Source: Hanamia caeni (GTDB taxonomy: Bacteria > Bacteroidota > Bacteroidia > Chitinophagales > Chitinophagaceae). From it: a stretch of DNA of 64,000 nt. The position numbers and the translations under genes are program-made. The stretch covers positions 62,001-126,000 of the forward strand of contig NZ_RJJR01000001.1 of NCBI RefSeq assembly GCF_003721595.1. Reading direction: 5' to 3'. Positions 44,492 to 53,856 of the stretch are shown here, in pieces. Positions within the stretch are counted from its first letter, which is position 1; every line of letters starts with the position of its first letter. Below the pieces are notes generated by a model that ran no database searches, was not told the DNA's origin, and saw nothing but the letters and a program-made list of their open reading frames with translations.

Positions 44492-45454
44492 ATGATTTCA
44501 CTTCAGCATGTTACAAAGAAATTTGGCTCTTACACTGCAGTGGATAATATTTCGTTCGAGGTAGGCAAAGGCGAAACGGTTGTGTTGCTTGGTACCAGCG
44601 GATGTGGAAAGACTACTACATTAAGGATGATTAACCGGTTAATAGATTGTTCTTCCGGAAATATTTTGGTTCGGGGTGAAAATATCAGGGACATTCCGGT
44701 GGAAAATTTTAGAAGAAATATCGGGTATGTTTTGCAACATAACGGACTTTTTCCTCATTATACAATTTCGGAAAATATTGCTATAGTGCCACAACTTTTG
44801 AAATGGCCACAACAAAAAATTGCCAGCCGCATTTCCGAATTGTTAGATAAAGTCCATCTTCATGAAAGCATTTTATCTCTTTACCCCGAACAATTGAGTG
44901 GAGGACAACAACAACGAATTGGCCTGGCGAGGGCGCTCGCTGCCGATCCGCCAATACTGTTAATGGACGAGCCTTTCGGTGCACTTGACGCCATCACAAG
45001 AAAAAAAATCACAAAAGAATTTTCGGGCCTTGACTTATTAAAAAATAAAACAATCGTTTTGGTCACTCATGATATTCGCGAAGCTTTTGAATTGGGGGAT
45101 AGAATTTTATTGATGGACAAGGGGCAAATAGTGCAGCAGGGCAAACCCGCTGAATTGTTGTTTCATCCTGCCAGCGATTTTGTATCTGAATTTTTTTCTA
45201 ATCAGGAAATGGAATTGCAATTAAATGCTGTTTTTCTAAAAGATATTTTTAAACATTTGCAATATTCAGCAACCGATGAAAATAATTTGACATTTACAGA
45301 AGATACACTGAGCTTATGGGATGCTCTTGAATTACTCCAGTCTGAAAAGCAAAAGTATCTTTCAATAAAAAACGCTGCCGGAGAAATAAGACATGCGGGC
45401 TACGACTCTTTATTTACGGGCCTTGAGGCTATAAAGCGGCAAAGCCATGAATGA
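44492..45454 (+). CDS. OpuC/EgtV-type ABC importer ATP-binding subunit
   Basis: 320 aa. Walker A LLGTSGCGKTTTL (33-45), signature LSGGQQQRIGLARA, Walker B ILLMDEPFGALD, and H-loop VTHD are intact. The group is the quaternary-amine (glycine betaine/carnitine/choline) type. After residue 240 a short C-terminal extension (LSLWDALELLQS) looks like a partial CBS-like segment. Overlaps the permease/binding-protein gene by eight bases. The operon continues into egtB and egtD, which suggests a betaine-like thiol or histidine betaine as substrate (inference). Confidence 0.9.
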   Translation: MISLQHVTKKFGSYTAVDNISFEVGKGETVVLLGTSGCGKTTTLRMINRLIDCSSGNILVRGENIRDIPVENFRRNIGYVLQHNGLFPHYTISENIAIVPQLLKWPQQKIASRISELLDKVHLHESILSLYPEQLSGGQQQRIGLARALAADPPILLMDEPFGALDAITRKKITKEFSGLDLLKNKTIVLVTHDIREAFELGDRILLMDKGQIVQQGKPAELLFHPASDFVSEFFSNQEMELQLNAVFLKDIFKHLQYSATDENNLTFTEDTLSLWDALELLQSEKQKYLSIKNAAGEIRHAGYDSLFTGLEAIKRQSHE

Positions 45455-47015
45455 CGCACCCACTCTTTTTTATTTCATGAAGGAGCAATCCGGCAAAATC
45501 TTTGACCAGCTACTTCAACATATTGGCCTTACTTTTATTTCGTTATTATTTGCCGTAATTATTGGTGTTCCTTTAGGCATTTATATCTCAAGAAAAAGAA
45601 AGCTGGCTGCACCTGTATTGGGTATTACCAATGTATTACAAACTATTCCCAGTATTGCATTGCTTGGTTTTATGATACCACTGCTTGGGATAGGGCCAGT
45701 TCCGGCAATCGTTGCCTTATTCCTTTATGCGCTGCTTCCGATTGTACGAAATACTTACACTGGAATGAATGAAGTTGATCCGATTGTACTCGAATCTGCG
45801 AAAGGCATGGGAATGACAACAGGGCAAATTTTGAGAAAGGTAAAACTACCCTTATCCATGCCCGTTATACTCGCTGGCATACGGACAGCCACGGTGATAA
45901 ACGTAGGCGTCGCCACCCTCGCGTCTTACATTGGTGCAGGAGGATTAGGAGAATTTATTTTTGGAGGTATTGCATTAAATAATACCAATATGATTTTAGC
46001 AGGCGCCATTCCCGCTGCGCTGCTTGCGATTTTTTTCGATTTTATTTTATCGCGATTGCAAAAATTGAATGTAAGAAAAGTAAGAATTTCCTTTTGGTTA
46101 ATACCGGTTTGTATCGTGGTTCTTTCTTCCTTTTATATACTGCCTGACTTTTATCGCAGCAAAATGCTCGCCGGCTTCACACCTGAATTTATGGGCAGAG
46201 AAGATGGATACCTGGGATTAAAAAAAGTGTACAAACTTAATATTCGCACGGTAGTTATCAGCGATGCAGTGATGTATAAGGCAGTGTATGAAAAGAAATT
46301 GGATGTGATAGACGGATACAGCACAGATGGACGGTTGAAAGCATTCGACCTTAAAATTTTAAAAGATGATAAAGGCATTTTTCCACCCTATTATGCTGCG
46401 CCTCTCGTGCGTTCGGAAATTTTAGCGAAGTATCCTGAATTGAAAAGTGTTTTGAATCAATTGTCCGGAAAGATTAATGATTCCGTGATGACTGAATTGA
46501 ATTACCAGGTGGATTATTTAAAACGATCCCCTGAACAAGTGGCAAAGCAATTTTTAATGGAACGGAGTTTGTATAAAAATCCCTTAATCGCTGATAAAGG
46601 AACGATACGGATTGGCTCCAAAATTTTCGGCGAGCAATATATCCTGGCAGCCATGTATTCAATGTTAATAAGAGGAAATACTCATCTGAAGGTGGAAACC
46701 AAAACAGGCCTGGGAGGAACAAAGATTTGTTTTGATGCGTTAGTAAACCAACAAATTGATATGTATCCTGAATACACAGGAACCGGCCTTTTGGTAATTT
46801 TGCAGGCGCCCGGCGCTGTGATTGCAAAGCTGGGAAGCAATAGTGAAAAAGTGTATACTTATGTTCAGTCAGAATTTTTGAAAAATTATAATCTGGAATG
46901 GTTAAAACCGATAGGCTTTAATAATACGTATGCACTGATGATGCGTAGAAAACAAGCTGATGAAAAAGGTATTCAGCGTATTTCGGATCTTGTGAATTAT
47001 TTAAACAACAAATGA
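45447..47015 (+). CDS. Permease fused to circularly permuted OpuC-type binding domain (EgtU-like)
   Basis: 522 aa. Residues 22-205 are a BPD-type permease with the EAA loop ESAKGMGMTTGQILRKVKLP (116-135). A further membrane helix at 213-234 leads to the substrate-binding domain. There the usual C-terminal half (GFTPEFMGREDGY, GYSTDGRLKAFDL, FPPYYAAP, LNYQVD) comes first at 243-370, and the usual N-terminal half (IRIGSKIFGEQYIL, YPEYTGTGL, FNNTYAL, ISDL) second at 387-515. So the domain is circularly permuted. Substrate is unknown; the downstream ergothioneine genes suggest ergothioneine, hercynine or another quaternary amine. Confidence 0.88.
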   Translation: MNDAPTLFYFMKEQSGKIFDQLLQHIGLTFISLLFAVIIGVPLGIYISRKRKLAAPVLGITNVLQTIPSIALLGFMIPLLGIGPVPAIVALFLYALLPIVRNTYTGMNEVDPIVLESAKGMGMTTGQILRKVKLPLSMPVILAGIRTATVINVGVATLASYIGAGGLGEFIFGGIALNNTNMILAGAIPAALLAIFFDFILSRLQKLNVRKVRISFWLIPVCIVVLSSFYILPDFYRSKMLAGFTPEFMGREDGYLGLKKVYKLNIRTVVISDAVMYKAVYEKKLDVIDGYSTDGRLKAFDLKILKDDKGIFPPYYAAPLVRSEILAKYPELKSVLNQLSGKINDSVMTELNYQVDYLKRSPEQVAKQFLMERSLYKNPLIADKGTIRIGSKIFGEQYILAAMYSMLIRGNTHLKVETKTGLGGTKICFDALVNQQIDMYPEYTGTGLLVILQAPGAVIAKLGSNSEKVYTYVQSEFLKNYNLEWLKPIGFNNTYALMMRRKQADEKGIQRISDLVNYLNNK

Positions 47016-47016
47016 A

Positions 47017-48186
47017 ATGAATTTATTGGAAAAATATAAAGAAATAAGAGCGTATACAGAAGATATCTGCAAACCCTTGCAGACAGAGGATTACGTTGTG
47101 CAGCCGGTTGTGGATGTAAGTCCTCCGAAATGGCACATTGGGCATGTTACCTGGTTTTTTGAAACTTTTGTTTTGAAACCAAATATGAAAGATTATAGAG
47201 AATTTGATTCAAATTATAATTACGTTTTCAATAGTTATTATGAAAATGCCGGGGCGCGGGTAATCCGTACCGACCGTGGAAACCTCAGCAGGCCTACTGT
47301 TGAAGATATTTATCGATACCGAAAGCATGTAGATGAGGCGATGGATGATTTTTTGGGGCACCAGGTTTCAAAAGAAGTGGAAGAACTTTTAGTGATTGGC
47401 TTCAATCATGAGCAGCAGCACCAGGAGCTTTTAATGACTGATATAAAATACATACTTGGAAATAATCCATTGTTTCCGGCTTATAAAAATCAAATTGTTA
47501 GTAAACCAACCTACCTGTCCGGTAGGCAGGCAAATAAAGCAGATTCTGATTTTGTAAAAATAAAAGAAGGCATTTATGAAATTGGATTTGATGGCGATGG
47601 TTTTTGTTTCGATAATGAATTGAAGCGCCATCGCGTTTTTCTTAACGATTTTAGCATTTCCAAATCTCTTGTTACCAACAAAGAGTATCTTGAATTTATG
47701 AACGGTGGTGGTTATAAAGATTTTAATCTTTGGCTTTCTGATGGATGGGCATGGTTGAAACAAACAGAAACGGATAGCCCGATGTATTGGCATTTCATTG
47801 AGGGAAAATGGTTCAATTACACCTTAGAGGGATTGAAACCCGTTGATCCTGACGAACCGGTTTGCCACATTAGTTTTTATGAGGCAAATGCGTATGCAGC
47901 CTGGAAAAAAATGCGACTTCCTGCCGAGTTTGAATGGGAAGCCGCTGCTCCGAATTTTGAATGGGGGCGAAGATGGGAATGGACAGAAAGCGCTTATCTT
48001 CCATACCCGGGCTTTGAAAAAGCGCCTGGCGCAATAGGGGAATATAATGGCAAATTCATGGTGAACCAGCAAGTGCTCCGCGGCGCTTCTGACGTTACTT
48101 CACCCGGACATAGCCGCATTACGTATCGCAATTTTTTTCAACCAAATCTTCGTTGGCAATATACGGGAATCCGGTTAGCCCAATAA
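47017..48186 (+). CDS. egtB: Ergothioneine biosynthesis sulfoxide synthase EgtB
   Basis: 389 aa. N-terminal DinB-like helical domain supplies three His iron ligands, likely His43 (WHIGHVTW), His131 and His135 (NHEQQHQE). C-terminal FGE-sulfatase/C-type lectin fold (LPAEFEWEAAAPNFEWG; a final WQYTGIRLA). Joins hercynine to cysteine or gamma-glutamylcysteine with O2. No egtA or egtC is nearby, so cysteine may be the sulfur donor. Starts one base after the permease stop. An in-frame hairpin at 47510-47526 lies in the interdomain linker. Confidence 0.92.
   Translation: MNLLEKYKEIRAYTEDICKPLQTEDYVVQPVVDVSPPKWHIGHVTWFFETFVLKPNMKDYREFDSNYNYVFNSYYENAGARVIRTDRGNLSRPTVEDIYRYRKHVDEAMDDFLGHQVSKEVEELLVIGFNHEQQHQELLMTDIKYILGNNPLFPAYKNQIVSKPTYLSGRQANKADSDFVKIKEGIYEIGFDGDGFCFDNELKRHRVFLNDFSISKSLVTNKEYLEFMNGGGYKDFNLWLSDGWAWLKQTETDSPMYWHFIEGKWFNYTLEGLKPVDPDEPVCHISFYEANAYAAWKKMRLPAEFEWEAAAPNFEWGRRWEWTESAYLPYPGFEKAPGAIGEYNGKFMVNQQVLRGASDVTSPGHSRITYRNFFQPNLRWQYTGIRLAQ
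47510..47526. repeat. Hairpin-forming short repeat inside egtB
   Basis: CCTACC (47510-47515), five-base loop TGTCC, GGTAGG (47521-47526), followed by CAGG. It encodes TYLSGRQA in the linker between the two EgtB domains. It looks like a small dispersed element, but copies elsewhere cannot be checked here. Confidence 0.4.
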
Positions 48187-48191
48187 AAAAT

Positions 48192-49130
48192 ATGAAACAA
48201 TTTTTAGATGATGTACTGAAAGGCCTTCAGGCATCGCCAAAGTATTTAGATTCAAAATATTTCTACGATAAAGAGGGCGACAGGCTTTTCCAAAAAATAA
48301 TGGAAAGTGATGAATATTACCTCACTAATGCAGAGATGGAAATTTTTTCGACTCAGCAAAAAAGCATGGCTGATGAGGTGATAAAAAATGCTGATAAATT
48401 GGATGTAATAGAATTTGGTCCAGGCGATGTAACCAAGTCGATCCATTTATTAAAAGAATTATCTGCAAGGAATGTGATTGATAACTATGTTCCCATTGAT
48501 ATTTCAAAAAATATAATTACTTTTTTAGAAAATGACTTGCCAAAACAAATTCCGGATTTGACTATCAAAGGTCTTGCAGGAGAATATTTTGAAATGCTCA
48601 GTTCAGCTAAAAACATTTCATCAAACAGGAAGCTGGTATTATTTCTCGGCGCAAATATTGGGAATTTTAAATTTGACGAGATGCCCGCGTTTCTTTCAAG
48701 ACTACGCAATTCTTTGTCTACAGGGGATTTGGTGTTAATTGGTTTTGATTTAAAGAAAAATCCTAAAAAGATTTTAGCTGCCTACGATGACGCGGAAGGA
48801 TATACAAAAGCCTTTAATCTGAATTTGCTCCATCGAATCAACAATGAATTAAATGGAAATTTTATTGAGCATAATTTTGAACATTATGCCATGTATGATC
48901 CTTCCACCGGCGCCTGTAAAAGTTATCTGATTTCCCTGAAAAAACAATCGGTAATAATCGGGAAAGCTGAAATCCATTTTGAAAAAGATGAACCTGTTTT
49001 CATGGAAATCTCTCAAAAATATTCAATGCATCAGATTAACAAGATTACAGCTGAGGCTGGGTTTGCTAACCAGGCTAATTTCTTTGACAGTCATCATTAT
49101 TTCGTAGATGTAATATTCGTTTGCAACTAA
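48192..49130 (+). CDS. egtD: L-histidine N-alpha-methyltransferase EgtD
   Basis: 312 aa from ATG 48192, five bases after the egtB stop; the frame is open back to 48153, inside egtB, but the later start fits the family. Uses SAM to trimethylate histidine to hercynine, the first step of ergothioneine synthesis. YYLTNAEMEIF (42-52) and the SAM loop EFGPGDVTKS (74-83) are visible, as well as GANIGNF and a C-terminal ISQKYS segment. Cytoplasmic. Last gene of the four-gene operon. Confidence 0.92.
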   Translation: MKQFLDDVLKGLQASPKYLDSKYFYDKEGDRLFQKIMESDEYYLTNAEMEIFSTQQKSMADEVIKNADKLDVIEFGPGDVTKSIHLLKELSARNVIDNYVPIDISKNIITFLENDLPKQIPDLTIKGLAGEYFEMLSSAKNISSNRKLVLFLGANIGNFKFDEMPAFLSRLRNSLSTGDLVLIGFDLKKNPKKILAAYDDAEGYTKAFNLNLLHRINNELNGNFIEHNFEHYAMYDPSTGACKSYLISLKKQSVIIGKAEIHFEKDEPVFMEISQKYSMHQINKITAEAGFANQANFFDSHHYFVDVIFVCN

Positions 49131-49202
49131 AATTTTATTTTTTTTAATAGTAAACCAACAAATTTTAATGATTTTTATTTTACGAATAAGATGAACAAAT
49201 CT

Positions 49203-49210
49203 TAAATTTG
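49203..49210 (+). promoter_or_regulatory. -7 box of the tRNA-Gln/tRNA-Lys promoter
   Basis: TAAATTTG at 49203-49210, nine bases before the first tRNA base. Confidence 0.65.
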
Positions 49211-49219
49211 CACTCCCAA

Positions 49220-49290
49220 TGCCCGATAGTATAATGGTAGTACAGCAGATTCTGATTCTGCTTGTCTTGGTTCGAATCCAGGTCGGGTAA
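49220..49290 (+). tRNA. tRNA-Gln (anticodon CTG)
   Basis: 71 nt. Acceptor arms TGCCCGA and TCGGGTA pair (with one G-T), anticodon stem-loop GCAGATTCTGATTCTGC with anticodon CTG, T loop GGTTCGAATCC, discriminator A. CCA is not encoded. Reads CAG. Confidence 0.9.
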
Positions 49291-49333
49291 CAAAAAGAAT
49301 GATACTGAAAAGGTATCATTTCGTTTATTAAAA

Positions 49334-49410
<77 letters not shown>

Positions 49411-49556
49411 TATAATATCGGGTGACAAGGAATCTGCTTTTGATTACATATTAAATGAAAATATTGCCAGGACTTTTTTATCTGCTGCCTGTTCTGAAAC
49501 ATAAACTTTATCTTTAAATTTTATCTGATTTGCTTGTGCATAAAAATTGTGTTTTT

Positions 49557-50744
49557 ATGAAAAATATTGCCAGCCTGATTTTATTTTCATTTTTGTTTTT
49601 TTCATGCAATACTGAACCGGGCAAAAACCAGCAGAGTACGTTAAATGACTCTACAAGCTTGTGGGTAAAGCCTGATGGTAAAGACAGCATGCTGCTTCTT
49701 TCAGACAGGCCGCCAAACCTCGAAACACCTTTGAAATATTTTCTTGAGGATTATACGCCAAACAAAGTATTTTTTGTTCGCTGGCATCTGTCTGGCCTGC
49801 CTGCTGCTGTTGACCCGGATACTTTTCGTTTACGTATAGGCGGCAACGTTAGTAAGGAAGTGGCTTTATCGCTCAATGATTTAAAAACAAAGTTTACTCC
49901 TTATACCATCACAGCCTTATGCCAGTGCTCCGGCAATTCAAGAAGCTTTTTTGATCCAAGGGTGCCCGGCGGTCAATGGAAAAACGGAGCAATGGGCAAT
50001 GCAAAGTGGACGGGTGTTAAGCTGAAAGACATCCTTGAATATGCAGGGAGGAAACCGGGGTCAAAAGAGGTGAGTTTTAACGGGCTTGATGTGCCCCCGA
50101 TGGCCTCTGTTCCTGATTTTGAAAAATCCTTGTCTTATGAGCATGCTACAGATGGCGAGGTAATGGTGGCGTATGAAATGAATGGAGAAGCGTTGCCCTT
50201 ATTAAACGGTTATCCTCTTAAATTAGTAGTGCCGGGATGGTTTGCCACCTATTGGGTAGGAATGCTGAGCGATATAACCGTACATACAGAACCATTCGAC
50301 GGATTTTGGATGAAAAAGGCATACCTCGTTCCAAAGGGAGTCGCGAACGGAAATGAATCTCCTGATTCGATAGCTACGAATGTTGAGCCCATCAGTGTGA
50401 TGGATGTGCGTTCTTTATTTGTTTCCCCGGAACCGAATGAAACTGTGCCGGTAAGTAAAGAAACAGACGTGCAGGGTGTTGCTTTTGACGGCGGCTTTGG
50501 CATCACCAAAGTTGAATTGTCAACAGATAGCGGAAAAACCTGGCAGCCGGCAAGACTCGGCCCCAATCTCGGAAAGTATTCGTGGAGAAGATGGCATTAT
50601 ACATTTTCACCTACGCAAAAGGGCGATTATAAATTGTATGTAAAAGCGACAAATGCAAAAGGAGAAACCCAGCCTAAGCATCAGTGGAACCACAGCGGAT
50701 ATATGCGCAATGAAATTGAAATATTACCATTAAAAGCAGAATAG
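49557..50744 (+). CDS. Sulfite dehydrogenase / molybdopterin oxidoreductase (SorA-like)
   Basis: 395 aa from ATG 49557 (frame open from 49530). Lipobox FFSC (Cys17), unusual for the family, so it is probably membrane-tethered. Sulfite oxidase Mo domain with Mo-ligating Cys124 (CQCSGNSRSFF), VPGWFATYWVGML, and a C-terminal Mo-co dimerisation domain with WQPARLGPNLGKYSWRRWH. Oxidises sulfite to sulfate, passing electrons to the cytochrome c encoded two bases downstream. Related enzymes act on other sulfur or nitrogen compounds, so the substrate is inferred. Confidence 0.88.
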   Translation: MKNIASLILFSFLFFSCNTEPGKNQQSTLNDSTSLWVKPDGKDSMLLLSDRPPNLETPLKYFLEDYTPNKVFFVRWHLSGLPAAVDPDTFRLRIGGNVSKEVALSLNDLKTKFTPYTITALCQCSGNSRSFFDPRVPGGQWKNGAMGNAKWTGVKLKDILEYAGRKPGSKEVSFNGLDVPPMASVPDFEKSLSYEHATDGEVMVAYEMNGEALPLLNGYPLKLVVPGWFATYWVGMLSDITVHTEPFDGFWMKKAYLVPKGVANGNESPDSIATNVEPISVMDVRSLFVSPEPNETVPVSKETDVQGVAFDGGFGITKVELSTDSGKTWQPARLGPNLGKYSWRRWHYTFSPTQKGDYKLYVKATNAKGETQPKHQWNHSGYMRNEIEILPLKAE

Positions 50745-50746
50745 CC

Positions 50747-51091
50747 ATGAAGAATCTTTACTTAAAAAGCGGACTTCTTTTTTTTGTATTTGCCATCTTT
50801 GTGGTTTCCTGTAAAGATGCTGCCGATCATCCAAAAGAGGCTTTGGCAACAACTGCACCCGATCTTAAGAATGTGCAGGTTACATTACCCACTGCTGCCG
50901 GCTCACAAACTTTTAATGCCAATTGCGTGATTTGCCATTCAGCGGCACTGGTGGCCACTCAACCGGATTTCCCTGAAAAAACCTGGGCAAGCATTGTTAC
51001 CAAAATGCGAAAAACTTTCGGAGCGCCTGTTTCAGATTCTGCGGCGAAAATAATTATTCAATATTTAGCAACAGTAAAAGGGAAAAGTTAA
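50747..51091 (+). CDS. Lipoprotein monohaem cytochrome c (SorB-like)
   Basis: 114 aa. Lipobox VVSC (Cys22). One haem motif CVICH (Cys60, Cys63, His64) and a Met near MRKTFG as the likely axial ligand. Most likely the electron acceptor of the sulfite dehydrogenase encoded just upstream, feeding the respiratory chain. The stop overlaps the 3-prime end of the convergent SDR gene by four bases. Confidence 0.88.
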   Translation: MKNLYLKSGLLFFVFAIFVVSCKDAADHPKEALATTAPDLKNVQVTLPTAAGSQTFNANCVICHSAALVATQPDFPEKTWASIVTKMRKTFGAPVSDSAAKIIIQYLATVKGKS

Positions 51092-51780
51092 GCGTTGTTA
51101 TAAATTTTTATAACAGGCTCCCTGATGGCGGAGGCTTCGCCGGTACAATACCAATAAATCACATTGGCAATTGATTCCGCTTTTACCCAATTCTCAAATT
51201 GCGCATCAGGCATTCCTTCGCGATTGGAAGGCGTATCAATTGTGCTGGGAATTACCACACTTGTTACTACATTTTTTCCTTGTGCTTCAGCATTCATTAT
51301 TTCGGCCAGGCGAAAAAGCAGCGATTTTGCCAATGCATAGGCAACTACCCCTTTACCTTTTTTTGGAGAAAGACCTTGTTTGGAGCCAATCATAAAAATT
51401 CTTCCATTGCCTTGCTTCATCATTTGTTCAAACACGGGCTTTGCTACATTGTACGCTGTCTCAAAATTTAACTGGTATTGCTTTTTTATATCTGCAGTTG
51501 TTGTGTTACTGATTGTTCCCTTTGCAAATCCGCCTACGGTCAGGACGGCCGCATCGATGGTGTGATATTTTTCAACTATTTTATGAATGAATTTTTCTGA
51601 TTCAACTTCATCTTCAAGATTCACTATAGTTTGTTCGAACATGTCGGAAGAAGGATCGTCGCCTGTTTTTGAAGGGTGTAGTGAAGTTCCGCATACGAAA
51701 AATCCTTGCTGTATAAATTTTTTAACTACAGCGCTACCAAGATTGCCGTTAGCGCCTGTTACAATTACTGTTTTCATCAA
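51088..51780 (-). CDS. Short-chain dehydrogenase/reductase
   Basis: 230 aa. NAD(P) loop TGANGNLGSAVV (8-19) and catalytic YALAK helix in the second half; IMIGSKQ carries the catalytic Ser. Classical SDR fold with a shortened C-terminus. Substrate unknown. Its stop overlaps the cytochrome c gene's stop by a few bases in convergent orientation. Confidence 0.85.
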   Translation of the reverse strand: MMKTVIVTGANGNLGSAVVKKFIQQGFFVCGTSLHPSKTGDDPSSDMFEQTIVNLEDEVESEKFIHKIVEKYHTIDAAVLTVGGFAKGTISNTTTADIKKQYQLNFETAYNVAKPVFEQMMKQGNGRIFMIGSKQGLSPKKGKGVVAYALAKSLLFRLAEIMNAEAQGKNVVTSVVIPSTIDTPSNREGMPDAQFENWVKAESIANVIYWYCTGEASAIREPVIKIYNNA

Positions 51781-51882
51781 CTATCTTTTAAAGTGATTTT
51801 ATCAAAGTTATATTTTAATGTCAGTATTTTAATTACATCTTAACGCTAATCATTCATTGTCCGGCCTTAATTGTGATTACCT

Positions 51883-51890
51883 TATATTTG
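51883..51890 (+). promoter_or_regulatory. -7 box (TAnnTTTG) of the PafA-type phosphatase gene
   Basis: TATATTTG at 51883-51890, 24 bases before the ATG at 51915. A weak TTG lies about 23 bases upstream. Confidence 0.5.
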
Positions 51891-51914
51891 AGGATTTAGA
51901 CCAAAATAATCGAC

Positions 51915-53567
51915 ATGAATTTTACAAAAAAATTTTTCCTTTTTCTTTTTTTAGGTTGTTTTATTTCTATTACAATTTTAAATGCCCAGAAGATAACACG
52001 GCCCAAACTGGTGGTGGGTATAGCTGTGGATCAAATGCGCTGGGATTACCTGTACCGGTATTATCCGCGGTATCAGGATGGAGGATTTAAACGTTTGCTG
52101 AATGAAGGATTTTCCTGTGAAAATACTTTCATTAATTATCTGCCTTCTTATACAGCCGTAGGCCATACCACTATATTTACTGGGTCTGTCCCGGCGATTG
52201 ACGGTATCACAGGCAATGACTGGATAGATCAGATTACCGGCAGGAAATGGTATTGTACAGAAGATACTGCCGTATCAACGGTAGGAAGTTCTTCTAAAGA
52301 GGGGCAGATGTCTCCAAGAAATCTTTTGGTGTCAACCATTACAGATGAACTGCGGCTTGCTACTAATTTCGAATCGCGGGTAGTAGGCGTTTCTTTAAAA
52401 GACAGGGCTTCTATCCTGCCCGCAGGCCACACCGCGAACGGAGCATTTTGGTTTGATGATGCAACAGGAAATTTTATCACCAGCACTTATTATATGAAGG
52501 AACTGCCGTCCTGGGCAAATAATTTCAACAAATTGAAAATGCCTGAAAAGCTTTCTGAAAAGGAATGGAACACCTTATTCCCGGTTTCATCATATACCCA
52601 AAGTACTGCTGATGATGTGCCTTGGGAAGGGCTTTTCAAAAATGAAAAATCACCGGTTTTTCCCCACCGGATTTCAGCCCTTGTGAAACAGGATAAAGGA
52701 AACATCCGTACAACCCCCTTTGGAAATACGCTTACACTCGATTTTGCAAAAGCGGCAATCGAAGGATACAACCTTGGTAATGGAAAAGCCACTGACTTCT
52801 TAACGGTTAACTGTGCTTCTACCGATTATGTGGGCCATAAATATGGACCTAATTCGATTGAAGTAGAAGATGTATATCTCAGGCTTGACAGGGATCTTGC
52901 TTCATTTTTTTCTTTCCTGGATAATAAGATAGGCAAGGGGAATTATCTTGTGTTCCTTTCAGCAGACCACGGCGCAGCCAACTCAGTTGGCTTTATGGAG
53001 GATCACAACCTTCCTGCTGATTTGCTGCCAACAGATGAAATCGAAACTAATCTTGTCAATTTTCTACATCAAAAATTTGGAGTAGATAAATTAATATCCT
53101 CTTCAATTAATTATCACCTGAGTTTTGACATGAAAAAAATTGAAGACAACAAACTTGATTATGAAGATGTGAAAAAAGCAACAGTTTCTTTTTTAGAAAA
53201 ACAACCGGGGATTCAATTTGCCGTTGATATAGAAAACATTGGTGATGCGCCTGTTCCGGAACCCATCAAAACAGCGATTATTAATGGTTATAACTCAAAA
53301 AGAACCGGGCCGGTAATTATTATTCCTGAGCCCGCATGGTATGGTGGGCGTTCAAAAGCCGGGACGACACATGGTAATTGGAATCCGTATGATACACACA
53401 TCCCTTTGGTATTTTTTGGCTGGCATATTCCACAAGGGAGTACTAACAGAAAGGTAAATATGACTGATATTTCTGCAACACTTGCGGCGCTTCTTCACAT
53501 TCAGCAGCCAAACGGATGTGTGGGAGAAGTGATTACCGAATTGACTTCAAACATCGGCGGCAAATAG
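51915..53567 (+). CDS. pafA: PafA-type alkaline phosphatase (Pi-irrepressible)
   Basis: 550 aa. Signal peptide 1-24 ending NAQ. Alkaline phosphatase superfamily: first metal Asp39 (AVDQMRWDYLYRYY), Thr80 in YTAVGHTTIFTG as nucleophile, Asn101 (GNDW), and Lys/Arg in KDRASILPAGH as in PafA of Elizabethkingia. SADHGA and GTTHGNWNPYDTHIP bind the second Zn. It hydrolyses phosphate monoesters in the periplasm. Related NPPs share the fold, but the Lys/Arg signature favours PafA. Confidence 0.85.
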   Translation: MNFTKKFFLFLFLGCFISITILNAQKITRPKLVVGIAVDQMRWDYLYRYYPRYQDGGFKRLLNEGFSCENTFINYLPSYTAVGHTTIFTGSVPAIDGITGNDWIDQITGRKWYCTEDTAVSTVGSSSKEGQMSPRNLLVSTITDELRLATNFESRVVGVSLKDRASILPAGHTANGAFWFDDATGNFITSTYYMKELPSWANNFNKLKMPEKLSEKEWNTLFPVSSYTQSTADDVPWEGLFKNEKSPVFPHRISALVKQDKGNIRTTPFGNTLTLDFAKAAIEGYNLGNGKATDFLTVNCASTDYVGHKYGPNSIEVEDVYLRLDRDLASFFSFLDNKIGKGNYLVFLSADHGAANSVGFMEDHNLPADLLPTDEIETNLVNFLHQKFGVDKLISSSINYHLSFDMKKIEDNKLDYEDVKKATVSFLEKQPGIQFAVDIENIGDAPVPEPIKTAIINGYNSKRTGPVIIIPEPAWYGGRSKAGTTHGNWNPYDTHIPLVFFGWHIPQGSTNRKVNMTDISATLAALLHIQQPNGCVGEVITELTSNIGGK

Positions 53568-53700
53568 AATTATTTCATGTTACATAGTAAATGGATAAAT
53601 AAAGAAGATTTAAATTCTGCCCAAAGGTACAAGCGGGGAAGAAAGTAGTCAACAAACGAATTGCAGTTAAATGACCGGAAACTGAAGACCGGAATTGAGG

Positions 53701-53732
53701 CGCCCTGGCAGTAAAATGACAGGGCGTTTTTT
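53701..53732 (+). terminator. Rho-independent terminator, probably of the phosphatase gene
   Basis: CGCCCTG (53701-53707) and CAGGGCG (53720-53726) form a 7-bp stem with a 12-base loop, followed by six T residues (53727-53732). Confidence 0.8.
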
Positions 53733-53856
53733 GTATCTCATCCCAAATTCTCAGTAATTAATTTTAAATTTTCAAGCTGCATTATTGTGGTGATTGTTTT
53801 GGTCGCATTGTCGATTTGTAAGCAATTAGATTTAATATCGAAAGGATGTATATTTA

